A DNA stretch of 36,558 nucleotides from Protostelium mycophagum (lineage: Eukaryota; Evosea; Variosea; Protosteliida; Protosteliaceae): positions 1 to 36,558 of the forward strand of contig MZNV01002577.1 of the NCBI GenBank assembly GCA_002081555.1, read 5' to 3'. The stretch's first letter is position 1, and the number at the start of each line of letters is the position of its first letter. The notes below the pieces were generated by a model. That model ran no database searches, was not told the DNA's origin, and worked only from the letters and a program-made list of their open reading frames with translations. Below, piece after piece: positions 1 through 10,800 of this stretch. Made by a program: the position numbers and the translations under genes.

Positions 1-369
1 AAGATACAAGCATTAGAGGTGGTGCAGAACACAAGCACTGACAAATCTAATATCTCTACCCAACACATGTTGGATTCTATGGTCACACAAGGCCAGAACC
101 GGAGAACTGCTCAAGCAAGTAAAAAACTACATCATATCGACATTGGAGTCAATGAAGGTGTTGAAAGAAATGAATTTATGGGATTGATCACATCTTGCAA
201 GACCTCAATGGAAGAGTCCACAAAGATGATTTCTCAGATTTCAGAGAACAACAAAAAGATAGATCATCACCTTATAACTGTCTTGGCCAAAGATGCCCAA
301 TACCAAGAGCTGCACATGGAATGGCTTAGAATGCAGATTGCTGAGAGCCACAAGAGACAGCATGAATAA
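1..369 (+). CDS. 3' end of an unrecognised protein
   Basis: An open frame enters from the left edge and stops at TAA 367-369. About 122 residues are visible. They are hydrophilic, rich in Ser, Thr, Gln and Lys, and the last 60 residues (around KMISQISENNKKIDHHL) look helical, possibly a short coiled coil. No ATG near the left edge is convincing, so the true start lies outside the window. I do not recognise the family. C-termini of this kind occur in SANT/Myb-like DNA-binding proteins and in some transposon-derived proteins, but nothing visible here proves either. Confidence 0.5.
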   Translation, partial: KIQALEVVQNTSTDKSNISTQHMLDSMVTQGQNRRTAQASKKLHHIDIGVNEGVERNEFMGLITSCKTSMEESTKMISQISENNKKIDHHLITVLAKDAQYQELHMEWLRMQIAESHKRQHE

Positions 370-697
370 AAAATAAATGGACCACTTTCCTGTGGCAGAA
401 AAATTCTCCAATCAAAAAAATTTGCCGTGTCACATAATTGTTCTTTGCGTTTTGCTCATTGAGAAGAAAAATATAAAGTTTTCGAAGAGTGCGAACATGA
501 TAAATGCTGACTTTAAGTAAGATTCCATTTTGAGAGCAGGTAAATTTCATCTCGAATTCTTTTAAATGTCTTTTGTTTTGTTTGACGTATTGGTCAACAA
601 AGGCGTCGCAACACAAAGAACGCTTCGTGATTCAAACGCACCAGTGCAATTGAAACTTTTTATAAACATGTTGCAAATCTGGCGCGACCTCCAGTCA
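370..697. other. Intergenic, no gene seen
   Basis: AT-rich spacer between the partial gene and the tRNA. Short open frames exist on both strands but have no recognisable motif or splice pattern. Confidence 0.5.
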
Positions 698-770
698 GGC
701 TCCATGGCCAAGTTGGCAAGGCGCTTCCCTAGTAAGGAAGAGATCATGGGTTCGAGTCCCATTGGAGCCT
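698..770 (+). tRNA. tRNA-Thr (anticodon AGU)
   Basis: A 73-nt cloverleaf can be drawn in full. The acceptor stem is GGCTCCA/TGGAGCC (7 bp), the D stem GCC/GGC, the anticodon stem CTTCC/GGAAG with loop CTAGTAA giving anticodon AGT, and the T stem ATGGG/CCCAT with loop TTCGAGT. The discriminator is T73, as accepted for eukaryotic tRNA-Thr. The internal Pol III promoter is canonical: A box TGGCCAAGTTGG (705-716) and B box GGTTCGAGTCC (749-759). There is no intron and no encoded CCA. A34 would be deaminated to inosine to read ACU, ACC and ACA. Confidence 0.95.
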
Positions 771-773
771 CAA

Positions 774-778
774 TTTTT
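774..778 (+). terminator. Pol III terminator of the tRNA
   Basis: A run of five T residues begins 4 nt after the tRNA discriminator base, the usual minimal Pol III stop signal. Confidence 0.75.
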
Positions 779-1273
779 CATCTTCAGATTGGCGTCTGGT
801 CATCTGGGACACGAATGGGGTAAGGCAATCACAGGTCTGTGATGCCCCAGCGCGAAAGAGAGTTTCCCACAAAATCATGAGTGCATTACGCGGAGGTGAG
901 GTTCCGGCTGATAAACCGAACAAAGACTCCCACGTAAGAGAAGAAGTAGATGAAAACAGAAGACCAGTATATTATGTTGCTGGGTTCTTCTGTTTTGTAT
1001 TGTGATCTCACTGACTATAAAGGTAATGTAAAGATGCCAAGCTTCTTTAAAAAGGGGACCTCTGAAAGTTTTCAACCTTGAAAAAGAAAGAAGATATTTT
1101 TAATAGAGACAGTTTTAAATTACTTTAATCTTTAATTCAGTATATCGACCGAAATTGATAATATTTGTTGAATATTTTTGTTTGCCGAAATTGGACTTCA
1201 AACACTTCAGTCACGTGATATCGATTCCGCGGATGTGGTTACAAAGACTTTTGGGAACAATTGATTGGGTGAA
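779..1273. other. Spacer upstream of cycloartenol synthase
   Basis: About 500 bp with no credible coding exon. The part just before the start codon presumably holds the promoter and 5' UTR of the cyclase, but no clear TATA box is visible. Confidence 0.4.
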
Positions 1274-3852
1274 ATGGAGTCCACATTCGAGGAGAATGAG
1301 GACTTGTGGCGTTTAAATACCGACCAGACCGGAAGACAGAGGTGGTTTTATGATGAAAACAATACCAGTGGCCGAGATCAAAACATGGTGGAGAAGTACT
1401 CCTTAGGTCAATCGATTGTGAGTTGATCGTGTAAAGATCGTAATCTGACTTCTGGGAAAGCAAAGCGAGACATTTCCACCAACAAAAGAGGCTGGTGAAG
1501 CAGCATCAAGGGGTGTGACCTTCTTCTCTAAAATTCAGAGTGAATTTGGACATTGGCCAAATGATTATGGAGGACCATTATTCTTGCTCCCAGGATTAGT
1601 CATCAGTTGTTATATCGTAGGTCATCTCCTACACATCGCTCAGAGAGCAGCAATGATAAGGTACCTCTTTAATCAACAAAGAGACGATGGTGGATGGGGA
1701 TTGTGAGTATGATGCACAATGATGATTCGCTGGAGTTAATCACAACAGACACATCGAGTCCAAGTCCACCCTCTTCGGGACCTGCCTGAACCTGGTCACC
1801 CTCCGCCTCCTTGGGATCTCTCGCCTCAACCCCCGTCTACAACGCGCAAAGGCATTTATCGCACAGAACGGTAGCGCCAAATCCATCCCCTCTTGGGGGA
1901 AATTTTGGCTGGCCGTCATGAATTTGTACAGCTGGGAGGGTCTGAACCCCCTCACCCCAGAATTGTGGCTCCTACCTTACGCTTTTCCCGCCCACCCCGG
2001 TCGGTTCTGGTGTCATTGTCGCATGGTGTACCTCCCGATGTCGTATATTTACGGCAAGAGATATCGCATCGAAGAGAACGATCTGGTCCGGGAACTGAGA
2101 GAGGATCTCTACAACGAGCCGTACGAAAAGATTAGCTGGGGGAGACAGCAATGGAACTGTTCCCCGCTTGATCTGTACGTGCCTCCCACCTTGTTATTGA
2201 AGCTGGTCTTCGGGATACTGTCGATTTTCGAATACATTTATGTGGGGTGGTTGAGGTTCGTCGACGTCGACACGAATACGGGGTTGATATTGTAGGAATT
2301 GGTCGCTGAAGGAGATCATGAAGCAGGTCAATTTGGAAGATGAGAGTACCAATTTCATAGACATCGGTCCAGTAAGTGAAATTCCACCGAAAACCCCTCG
2401 AGATTTCACTGAAGAATCCTCAGGTCAATAAGACTCTCAACATGTTGTGCGTATTCATAGAGTATGGGAAGAGAGACAACCAGAAGCTTGAGCAGCATAA
2501 AGGCAGAGTAGACGATTATCTGTGGCTCGGAAAAGACGGTATGAAAATGCAGGGTTACAACGGCTCACAACTTTGGGACGCCGCTTTCGCCATACAAGCT
2601 ATCTCTGAGGCCGGTACGTGATCCTGTCTACAACGAGTTTCATGTGAATGATCCGGGCCAGTCTGAAGATGTACAGGGGGGCACAGGGAGGTGTTGGAAT
2701 CGGCGGGGAGATTCTTGAACCATGCACAAGTGCGTCACGATATTAAAGATAGAGATAGATATTACCGCCATATCTCCAAAGGCGCTTGGCCCTTCTCAAC
2801 AAGAGATCATTCCTGGCCCATCTCTGGTACCGAAACTTCTCTTCGAGATTTCGGCTGATGAATTATAGATTGTACCGCAGAGGGCATGAAAGCAACTTTA
2901 TGTCTACATTCAGTAGGTCTCGCCACTGAGATCAACCAGGAAAGGCTGCGAGACGCAGTCAATGTGATTCTATCTCTGCAAAATGTCGACAGAGACGGTG
3001 GCTGGGCCACTTATGAGAATCAGAGAGGACCTGCAGCTTTAGAAGTGCTGAACCCCAGCGAGACTTTTGGTTGGTTGTATTTGGTCGAATATTTCACTGA
3101 GAGATTTCAGGAGGAATTATTGTCGACTATTCTTATGTGGAGTGCACATCCGCATGTGTACAAGCTTTAATTCGATATGATGACGTGTACAAAGACAGAT
3201 CTGACGTCATCAAGTACGCATGTTGTAATTCTATTGGACCGAAAACTCGCTCACGTGATCAAATCACTGAAATTTCGCAGAAAATCAGTGGAATTGGGTG
3301 TGAAATACATCAAGGAAAAACAGAGAGAAGATGGGTCATGGTTGGGGTCTTGGGGTGTCTGTTTTACCTACGGAATTTGGTTCGGTGTAGAAGCACTCGT
3401 CGCTGCGGGGGAAAACGGCAGTTCGCCTGCCGTAAAATCAGCTTGTCTGTTCTTGGAACAGAAACAGAGGGCAGACGGGGGTTGGGGGGAAGACTTCCAG
3501 GTGAGAGAGTTTTGGTCTACAACGAGAGTTAAAGAGTCCAGTCTTGTGTGCAAAAGAAATGGGTGGAGAGTTCAGAATCTCAGACGGTCAACACCGCGTG
3601 GGCCCTCTTAGCCCTGATGCGTGCAGATTGGAACAGAGAGGTCATAGACAGAGGTGCCTCTTAACCGAAATCATCGTGATGACGAGTACAGGCATGAAGT
3701 TCCTCTTGGAGAAACAGTTGCCCGATGGTGATTGGGCCCAAGAGGGCATCTCTGGCGTGTTCAACGCGAATTGTGCGATCTCATACTCCAGCTATAAAAA
3801 TACATTCCCAATATGGGCTCTGGGCAGATACAAGAATAAATACAACAAATAA
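1274..3852 (+). CDS. CAS1: Cycloartenol synthase (oxidosqualene cyclase)
   Basis: Cyclises 2,3-oxidosqualene to a protosterol, the entry step of sterol synthesis, at the ER or lipid-droplet membrane. Eleven exons joined by ten introns of 38-67 nt give 2106 nt, exactly 701 residues plus stop, normal for the family. Introns: 1418-1460, 1703-1748, 2256-2295, 2372-2423, 2614-2676, 2827-2868, 3070-3110, 3214-3280, 3501-3541, 3654-3691. Visible family blocks are [45 protein letters not shown], the catalytic DCTAE acid, [10 protein letters not shown] and several QW repeats. Product-determining residues match cycloartenol rather than lanosterol synthase: Tyr in MQGYNGS (plant Y410), and His and Ile in DHSWPISDCTAE (H477, I481). 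An AATAAA lies just after the stop (3859-3864). The start was chosen because MESTFEEN leads in frame into the N-terminal arm; the N terminus is the least certain part. Confidence 0.95.
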
Positions 3853-3980
3853 TAGATAAATAAATGTCCTGTAAATTGGACCGCAAGAATAAACCAACGG
3901 TCATTTGTAAAGGATTATGATGTTGGAAGAAATGAGAAGACCTCCTCCCTCCAATTTTATTCACATTCATGGAATTCTGC

Positions 3981-4488
3981 TTACTGTTCCGTATCAGAAT
4001 GGGTTATAAATCCAAAAGACGTTATGAAATCACTCACCTCCTTTCCAGGTCCGGAGGTCGTCTTGTTTCTGATTTCTACGATCTGTTTTACTTTTCTGTC
4101 GATCTCTTCTAAGCTCTTGTCACCAAGGTTCTGTTATGGATATCAGCGTCTGTATTTGAGATCGCCCGGAGCTGATAATGAAGCAAGGGATGGTAAAATG
4201 AAAGACCATTATCGACCCAGAAGATATTTTTGATCGTGAAAGGGAATCCACATCGATGAGAAGTAATAATTTCGAATCACTACAAAGATCGGACGGTTAG
4301 GTTAGATTTGGTACCTGCTTGATGAAACTTCTAGAAGGCGAAGTGGCATAACTTTCTACGGGGATGTTCTCGTTATCCACAACTTCATATGATGTTTTTT
4401 GTGGTCGAGTTCCAATGAGGACATATCCTCCGCTGATAGTGCAGTAGTAGCACTTGCCACTCTTCTCTGCTTCCCAGTGGCCCGTCAT
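3981..4488 (-). CDS. Unrecognised small protein, spliced
   Basis: Reading leftwards, an ATG at 4488 opens an exon beginning MTGHWEAEKSGKCYYCT and ending at a CAG|GTACC donor (4315/4314). A second exon from 4130 (after ...ataacag) encodes NLGDKSLEEIDRKVKQ and runs to TAA at 3983-3981. A further 54-nt GT-AG segment (about 4034-3984) is in frame whether spliced or not, so the C terminus is ambiguous. The total is about 105 residues. Upstream, in another frame, GYDILLVVVKTG and SDSAIERK read well and run into this exon across an A-run, so the gene may have more 5' exons (to about 4760) or a frameshift in the data. I do not recognise the family. Confidence 0.45.
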
Positions 4489-4799
4489 TTTTTCTTTCAA
4501 TCGCCGAGTCAGATGTCCCGGTTTTCACGACAACGAGCAGGATATCGTATCCAATTGTAGATACAGCTAATCAAAGTCCTTCCCAGTGACATCTGGAATA
4601 AAGAGTATTTTCATTTATCGCCAAAGAGATAAGACAGTTCATACAGAAGACAAACTAAAATCAAGTTATTCTGTTCAAAGGAGTTTTTCTTGGCGAGTAC
4701 AGTCGTCTCATTCCGGCACTTGGGTGTAATGATCCTGTTGTGTTGTAGACAAAAAAACACATTTCCAATCTGCATCAGATCAATTTCCGATCCGAGAAG
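4489..4799. promoter_or_regulatory. Divergent region, possibly with 5' exons of the minus-strand gene
   Basis: This 311-bp stretch lies between the minus-strand small gene and the plus-strand BCCIP homologue. It must hold the BCCIP promoter. It also contains short open segments on the minus strand that may be early exons of the small gene. No clear promoter box was seen. Confidence 0.35.
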
Positions 4800-6598
4800 A
4801 TGCAAGGACAACCCAAACGAAAGAGACAGAAAGAGGAAATAGCAGCAGTGCCTGCTATAAGCATAAAGCCTCAAAAGAAGGCGAAACCATCACAGATCGA
4901 GAAGCCTTCTACATCACAAAAGAAGGACAAAAGGACCACAAAGCCAGAGACAAAAGAGAAGAAAACAGACAAGAACCAACCACCTAAGAAGGTATGTATA
5001 TCATACCATATGATCTCTTCATCATTCGTAAATCTGTGCGAGACTCATTCCATGTCTTCATCATTAATAGAAGTACAGAAAAAGAAGGAAGAGTCTTCTG
5101 ATGATGACGAAGAGGAAGAGCCACAAAGTGAAAATGAAGAGGAAGAGGACGAGGATCCAGATTTAGAAGATGGAGAGGAAGATGTGAGTGTCTAGATGAT
5201 TGATCTCATTCTTTTTCATTTAACGTCATTTTAGGAGGTTGATGTCGACTTTGACATTTTGCCAATCGAAGATTCAGATTTCTTCCCTCTAAAGGCCTTT
5301 TTAAAGAACTATCTCGGCGATGCACCCTTCGATTCGAGCGCTTTTGTCGATCTCATTTTGGAGCAGAATAAACTCGGTTCTGTCATCAAGGTTGGTCCAA
5401 CATGTGCAGTACAACTTTGAAATTTATTTAAAATCTCAGGTCGATCAAGAGGAAGCCGTCTCGTTAGGTATTTATCTCCACTTTTATTTGTCAATTCCAA
5501 GAATCTTCTGTTCATGAGTGATGTGGTGCAGGTTTGCTGACGATGTTGAACATGCAACATTACAAGGTATTCACATCTCATAATGCTTGCCACTTTGGGC
5601 TGCTCAGTCTTGTTGTGGTTCGCCTAGCAGCTCCGCTGCACGCTCAGATTATTCGTTCCATCTGTGGCATTTCTTGCGGTAGATACAGTGAAACACTTGG
5701 TTTTGCTTTGTCTTGGCGAAACACAAAGTCTTTCAACACCGCCGATTTTGCCCTTTTTCTCAGAAGTGGCGCCAAATCTCAATTTTTAAAATTCAAACGA
5801 GCACTTATATTTGTTCCCTTTATTGATATTTTAGGACTCTGAGGCGATCAAGCAGATACAATCGTATATTCTCTCCAAAGCTGGCAAAAACCAGAAGGTA
5901 TGAGTTTTCATCGAGATTTTGTCGAATTTCCAACGAAATTTCGTTAATCTCTTTCAGAAATTCAAAGATTTTATGGAAGAGCACCATGTCGCTCTTTTTG
6001 TGAACGAGAGGATGGTGAACGTGCCTTTAGAACTTGCTCCACACATACACAGAATATTCTTCGAGGATTTGGAGAACCTCAGAAAAGAAGACAAGGTGAT
6101 GTCCATGTTTATGTGTGGATCATGGCGAGAAATCTGTGTCCTTCAACAGCCACGATTGTCTTTTGTTTCTCATCTATGAGAAACAATGATCTGCACCATG
6201 AGTTTCATGATCATCGTCAAGAATGGTGCTGACTTGGTGAAGGACAACAAAGCTTGGACCGCGGATTACCTTCTCATCATGGCCAACTCTTATCTCCTGA
6301 AAGACGGCGCTTCAGATCAAGACTTGGGCAAGACTAAAAACGCAGCGAAGGGAGGAAATGAGGTGATTACTTAAACAAATTTTCAAGCTGACAAAGATAG
6401 ATCTTCTGGTGCAAAGCCGAAGATGATCTGTATATGAAGAACTGCGAGCTGTCTTTCAGTTTTGTTTTGCCGAGTTCGGCAGAAGGAGAAGAACAGCCCA
6501 TGATTACAGGAGACGTAGAGATGACAAGACACATCGGTATCATTAAATATTCCAAAGCAAAAGCCATCATGCCACAAATCGCCAATCTCACGGAATAA
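4800..6598 (+). CDS. BCP1: BCCIP/Bcp1 family protein
   Basis: Homologue of yeast Bcp1 and human BCCIP, a nuclear protein that chaperones ribosomal protein uL14 (Rpl23) in 60S subunit assembly and nuclear export. Nine exons (introns 4992-5078, 5184-5234, 5391-5439, 5468-5531, 5567-5834, 5898-5957, 6096-6221, 6363-6400) give 351 residues in a closed frame. Residues 1-64 are a Lys-rich, nuclear-signal-like tail (KRKRQKEE), followed by an acidic stretch (DDDEEEEP). The conserved core begins VDVDFDILPIEDSDF and includes DLILEQNKLGSVIK, a match to the family block around QNHIGSVIK; ALFVNERMVNVP matches the LLSERFINVP block. The C terminus is IGIIKYSKAKAIMPQI. The 268-nt fifth intron is far longer than the rest. 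Confidence 0.9.
5627..5639. repeat. Intronic mini-hairpin GCAGC-TCC-GCTGC
   Basis: Perfect 5-bp stem with a 3-nt loop, inside the longest intron of the BCCIP homologue. It belongs to the hairpin set described in the findings. Confidence 0.6.
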
Positions 6599-7093
6599 AG
6601 AATCGTTCTTGAGTCTGAAGAGCTCTCGCAGCCTTCATTTGTCAACACGTCATGACGGCGTCCATGAGCCGTTTCTCTCTTTGTTCGTGTTTTGGACAAC
6701 TATTTAACGTCGACACGTAGTTTACCGTTGAAATTCCTTCAGTCTACGGTTTTCCCGGGTTTAGTGGTTAGAAAAAGGGGAGGCGAAATGTCGACATCTG
6801 CGAACTGCGATTCCTGTGGAAACTGCGAGAGACTCTCCGTGCCTCCAGCCGCCAACTTTTTGGCAAAAGTCGCCTGCAGACTTTGCGGTTTATTTTCGGT
6901 GGATGTTTTCAAGACAAAAGTTTTCATTCTCGTCGCTTGGCCGTCGAGTGAAAGTGGTAAAATTACACTACTACTTTCTCGAACATCATCATCATCAAAC
7001 ACCATTGAGAACAAGGCTCGGTCAACTCGACAACAAACCTTCGGACACATCACTTAGACACCAACTGCAGTCAACACATTATCACCCTACATC
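6599..7093. other. Spacer with unresolved open frames
   Basis: Open frames overlap on both strands. On the plus strand one begins MSTSANCDSCGNCERL at 6788 and contains several Cys pairs. No splice model joins them convincingly, and I cannot name a family. Confidence 0.3.
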
Positions 7094-7378
7094 ATGCACC
7101 TCCCGCGCACTCGTCGCCGTGGTTTCAAAAAGCCGTCACAGCACACGCAGAAGATCAAGTCCCTACGACAGAAGATCAACAGCAGCAAACGGTCAATAGT
7201 CCTCAGATCTCCATTCTGCCCTCGCTCACGCTACATGATGGACATTCAATCTCAAGTGGTGCAGCCTTCATTAGAACAACTTAGCCGGAGCACCACACAA
7301 GTGATCACTGCAGAGATGGAGACCGACAATTTCGAGTGGCTCAACACGCTCGACAGCTTTGGTTCCAATTTTAGCTGA
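7094..7378 (+). CDS. Possible exon(s) of an uncharacterised protein
   Basis: An open frame of up to 94 residues starts MHLPRTRRRGFKKPSQ, is strongly basic in its first half and ends with an acidic-aromatic tail, METDNFEWLNTLDSFGSNFS, before TGA 7376-7378. Such a tail resembles transcription activation domains, but this is only an impression. A second frame over the same DNA (HAPPAHSSPWFQKAVTAH...) is Gln/Pro-rich, so the true exon frame is unsure and upstream exons in 6.69-7.05 kb are likely. No family recognised. Confidence 0.3.
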   Translation: MHLPRTRRRGFKKPSQHTQKIKSLRQKINSSKRSIVLRSPFCPRSRYMMDIQSQVVQPSLEQLSRSTTQVITAEMETDNFEWLNTLDSFGSNFS

Positions 7379-7860
7379 AGACAGAGGACGTCAAACAATT
7401 ACACTATTATTCGGCTGAGAGGACGCGGGAACGGACGTCGATCGAGTGTCTTGGAGGTACATGTTCGTCAAGTACGTTCAGTCACCTACACATCCAGGGA
7501 CACACTCCATGTCGAAGCTTAAGGCTGTTTCTGTCCTTGTCATGTCCCCATAAAGGTATTTATACCTATTGTCCATCCTCCACAATTTGTCTTTTATAAA
7601 GAACCTACACACAACTCTTTTTATATTGATTTGTTGTCATCTTCTATTTCCATGTGATCGTCAGTTCCATCTTTGTCCTCTATGTGATGTTCATGCTCTT
7701 AGTTTCGTTGTATTCGTAGACATGATGTTCTTCACAAGTTCCGTTCTCTCATCATGAGGCAACCCAAAAGTTTGATCTGGGAACCCTCATCATGAAGAAT
7801 CCATGTCCAACAAGTGTCATGAAGAGTTGTTTCTGATAGACGTTAAATTTGGAGATTAAA
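7379..7860. other. Spacer upstream of the RasGAP gene
   Basis: No coding exon could be supported. The stretch is T-rich on the plus strand around 7560-7750 and probably carries the 3' UTR of the preceding gene and the promoter of the next one. Confidence 0.4.
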
Positions 7861-10800
7861 ATGAAGATTATATTTTCAAGTAGAAATTCAGAAGAAAAGA
7901 AACGGCTCCTTGAGAAAGCGGGACAGCCACAAATGATGCGGATCACCCCAAGTTCAAGGACGAGCTCCTTACCATCCGTTTCCACCCCTACTGTGATCCG
8001 ATCATGGTGGGGGATCGATCTGGCCAAAATACAGCTCGTCTATGAACAATTCATCGAGTTCTTTCTCAATGATGAAGGGTGATTCACTGTAAGATGAAGG
8101 TTAGGGAGATCTGATTCTGATTAGAGCTCAATTGACGACGGCGGTTGGAGAGGGAGTGGACATTGTAGAACACGAGACCTTGGCACAGGTCTTGCTTTCT
8201 CTGGCAGAAGCAGGAGGATATTCTTTAACTCTGGCTCAACAGCTCTTAAGCAGAGAGATCGGAAACACAGAGGAGGTAAGTGTCAGTTGATACCATCTAC
8301 GTGTTTGTCATCACAGTTCAAATGAGATGGATGGCGAGAGGGAGATTGATAATGAGGCAGGCGATGAAAGGAGCGGCACTTCGAGGTAATACATTATGTA
8401 GCCGTTACGAAAATGCATTCGTTCGATCGATAGGAACACCGTACTTGAGAGGTGAAGGGATCAGTTAAAGACACATCACCTGTTCAACTACCACAGAATT
8501 ATTACAACCTCTGATCAGTTCAATCGTCAAAAATGAGTCCTTAAACTTGGAGATCGACCCGCTGTATGCACAATTTCTCTCCATATCTTCTTAATATTTA
8601 CAGGAAATGTGAATCTGAGGAAGAATTGATCGCTAATCGTGCGACATTAATCCATCAATCGAATCTATTTTTGGAGAGGATTCAAGATCCAGAGTCTATC
8701 GAGGCTATGCCAAGAGAGATAAGGTAACACATTCTGTACGGTTAGTTCACGCGAAGATCACGGTTACGTGTCTCCACAATCATCTTGATGAACTTCTCCA
8801 GCACAAAAAAAATAAATTAAAATTAAATATAATTTTAATAATTTCTGATGATCTCCACAGGGCCATCGCTGATTGGATCAACCGACAAGTTGTGAATCGT
8901 TTTGGAGAAGAGTCCTACGGTGTTGTCGGAGGATTCTTGATGCTAAGGTAACCATGGTTATGTCAATGTGATGTCAAAGTTTTGATAAAACACCACAAGT
9001 CTTGGTGCAAATACAAATATTGCATGATTTGGTCAGATTCCCCAAATCACGGTAAATTCTCGGTAATTAACGTGTTCATTACTGCAAACTGTGGGAATCT
9101 GGTCAAATTTTGCAATATGTTTATGGTGCTACAGCTCCATACTTTATAAATCTAGTGCCTACAGCAACTTGACATGGGGATGACATGATGACATTTTTGA
9201 CAGGTTTGTGTGCTCGGGGATAGTTCTGCCGGAGTCTTGGTCCATTGTATCCGGAGTCATCTCTCCAAAAGCCCGGAGAAACCTCGTACTCATCGCCAAA
9301 GTCATCCAGGTAGATTTCTCCGGAATTTCACTGAAATTTCACTGACTTTTCGCAGAATATTGCAAACAGCACGAATGCCAAGCTCGGGCAGAACTTGAAA
9401 GAAGAGTACATGAATTACTTAATTGATTTTACACAAGACAATAAGAGAAGATTCCACTCTTATCTGGCTAGAATATGTTCTGACCCCATGGACCTCACGG
9501 GTATCTACAACCAGCCTTTTATTTTTTAATATTTATATTTCATTCTTATTTTCATTTGGATGTGCGGATGAGATAAATAACCGCGAATAGTATATGAAAT
9601 CAATTTTTATTTAAAAATAAATATTTAAATCAGAAAAAATGACAGGAGACAGGTAGTGATCCGTATAGAGACTTGGTGCAGCGGCCGAAGCAACTTTCAG
9701 CCATAAAAGGATCCATCGATGTACACGTACGTAACACGAAATTTCCAGGAGATTTCGTTGGGATCTCACGCATCGTAGGTACTGTTTTCGCTACATCGAA
9801 TTGTGTATTTGTACAAAGAGAAAATCATCGAGGCTGTCAATGAGGTTGCCAGAGGTACGTCTATTTGACATTTTACATCTGACATATGTCATCGTGACGT
9901 GATTGTAGATCACCAAGAATTGCAAGAGTCTGTAAATCAATTTTGTACAAATCTGGAGTCACTATGCTTATCCCCAGAAGACCGCACACGTATCCGAAGT
10001 GAGTTCACAATTCTCCATGAAATCTCCACGAAATCTGACATCTGTCAGGAGTCGTCAGATCTGAATCTACAATCGGGTTTGAGGATGACGTCATCGCGGA
10101 AGACCCACAATTATTATCCGCAATGCAAACTGCAAAATTTTTATATCCTGGTCCAGCAGACAAGACAGGCGTCCCAGTATTTTACGTAATCTTATCGAGG
10201 TAACTCGATCTACAACCAGACATTATCTGATGACGTCACAGAGTGAAACCTGAATTCCGCGAAGAATCCGCGACGAATACGCTGATCAAATTCATCACAT
10301 CTACAATGGACCACGTGGCATTGAAGGGTCCTTACTCTATAGTAGCAGATGTGGGAGTGGGCAGCGGAACCTGGCGGGCACACGCTCAAAACCTCGTCTT
10401 CAATTTGTTCGGAGAACTGGACAAGCGGTGAATTTTCCACGGTTTTTCAAGGAACAGATTTGGCGCGAAGCGTTACCGAATATTTTTGGCTTGTTTGATG
10501 GAGTGTGAATCTCTGCAGCACTGCTGCAGAAGCAAAAATACTACTTGACCTTCTCTATTTCCATAGCGTTTCCGGAATATTTTTGGCTTGTTCATTATAG
10601 TTTGAATACATGCACCTCTATATGCACTGAGAATATCTGCAGCTCTGCTGCAGAAAAAACCACCACCAAACTTCAACTTGATTTATCTCCGAAATTTCAC
10701 TGAGTTTTCAGGTACAAAAAGAACATCACAAACATATGGATTGTACATCCAAGCGTATTTAGCTCTGCAATCATAAATTTAGCGTCGTCTCTGGCGTCTA

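Noticed and set aside
6739-7053. Minus-strand open frame of 104 codons
   Set aside because: It overlaps a plus-strand frame of equal quality, has no recognisable motif and no splice partners; not called as a gene.
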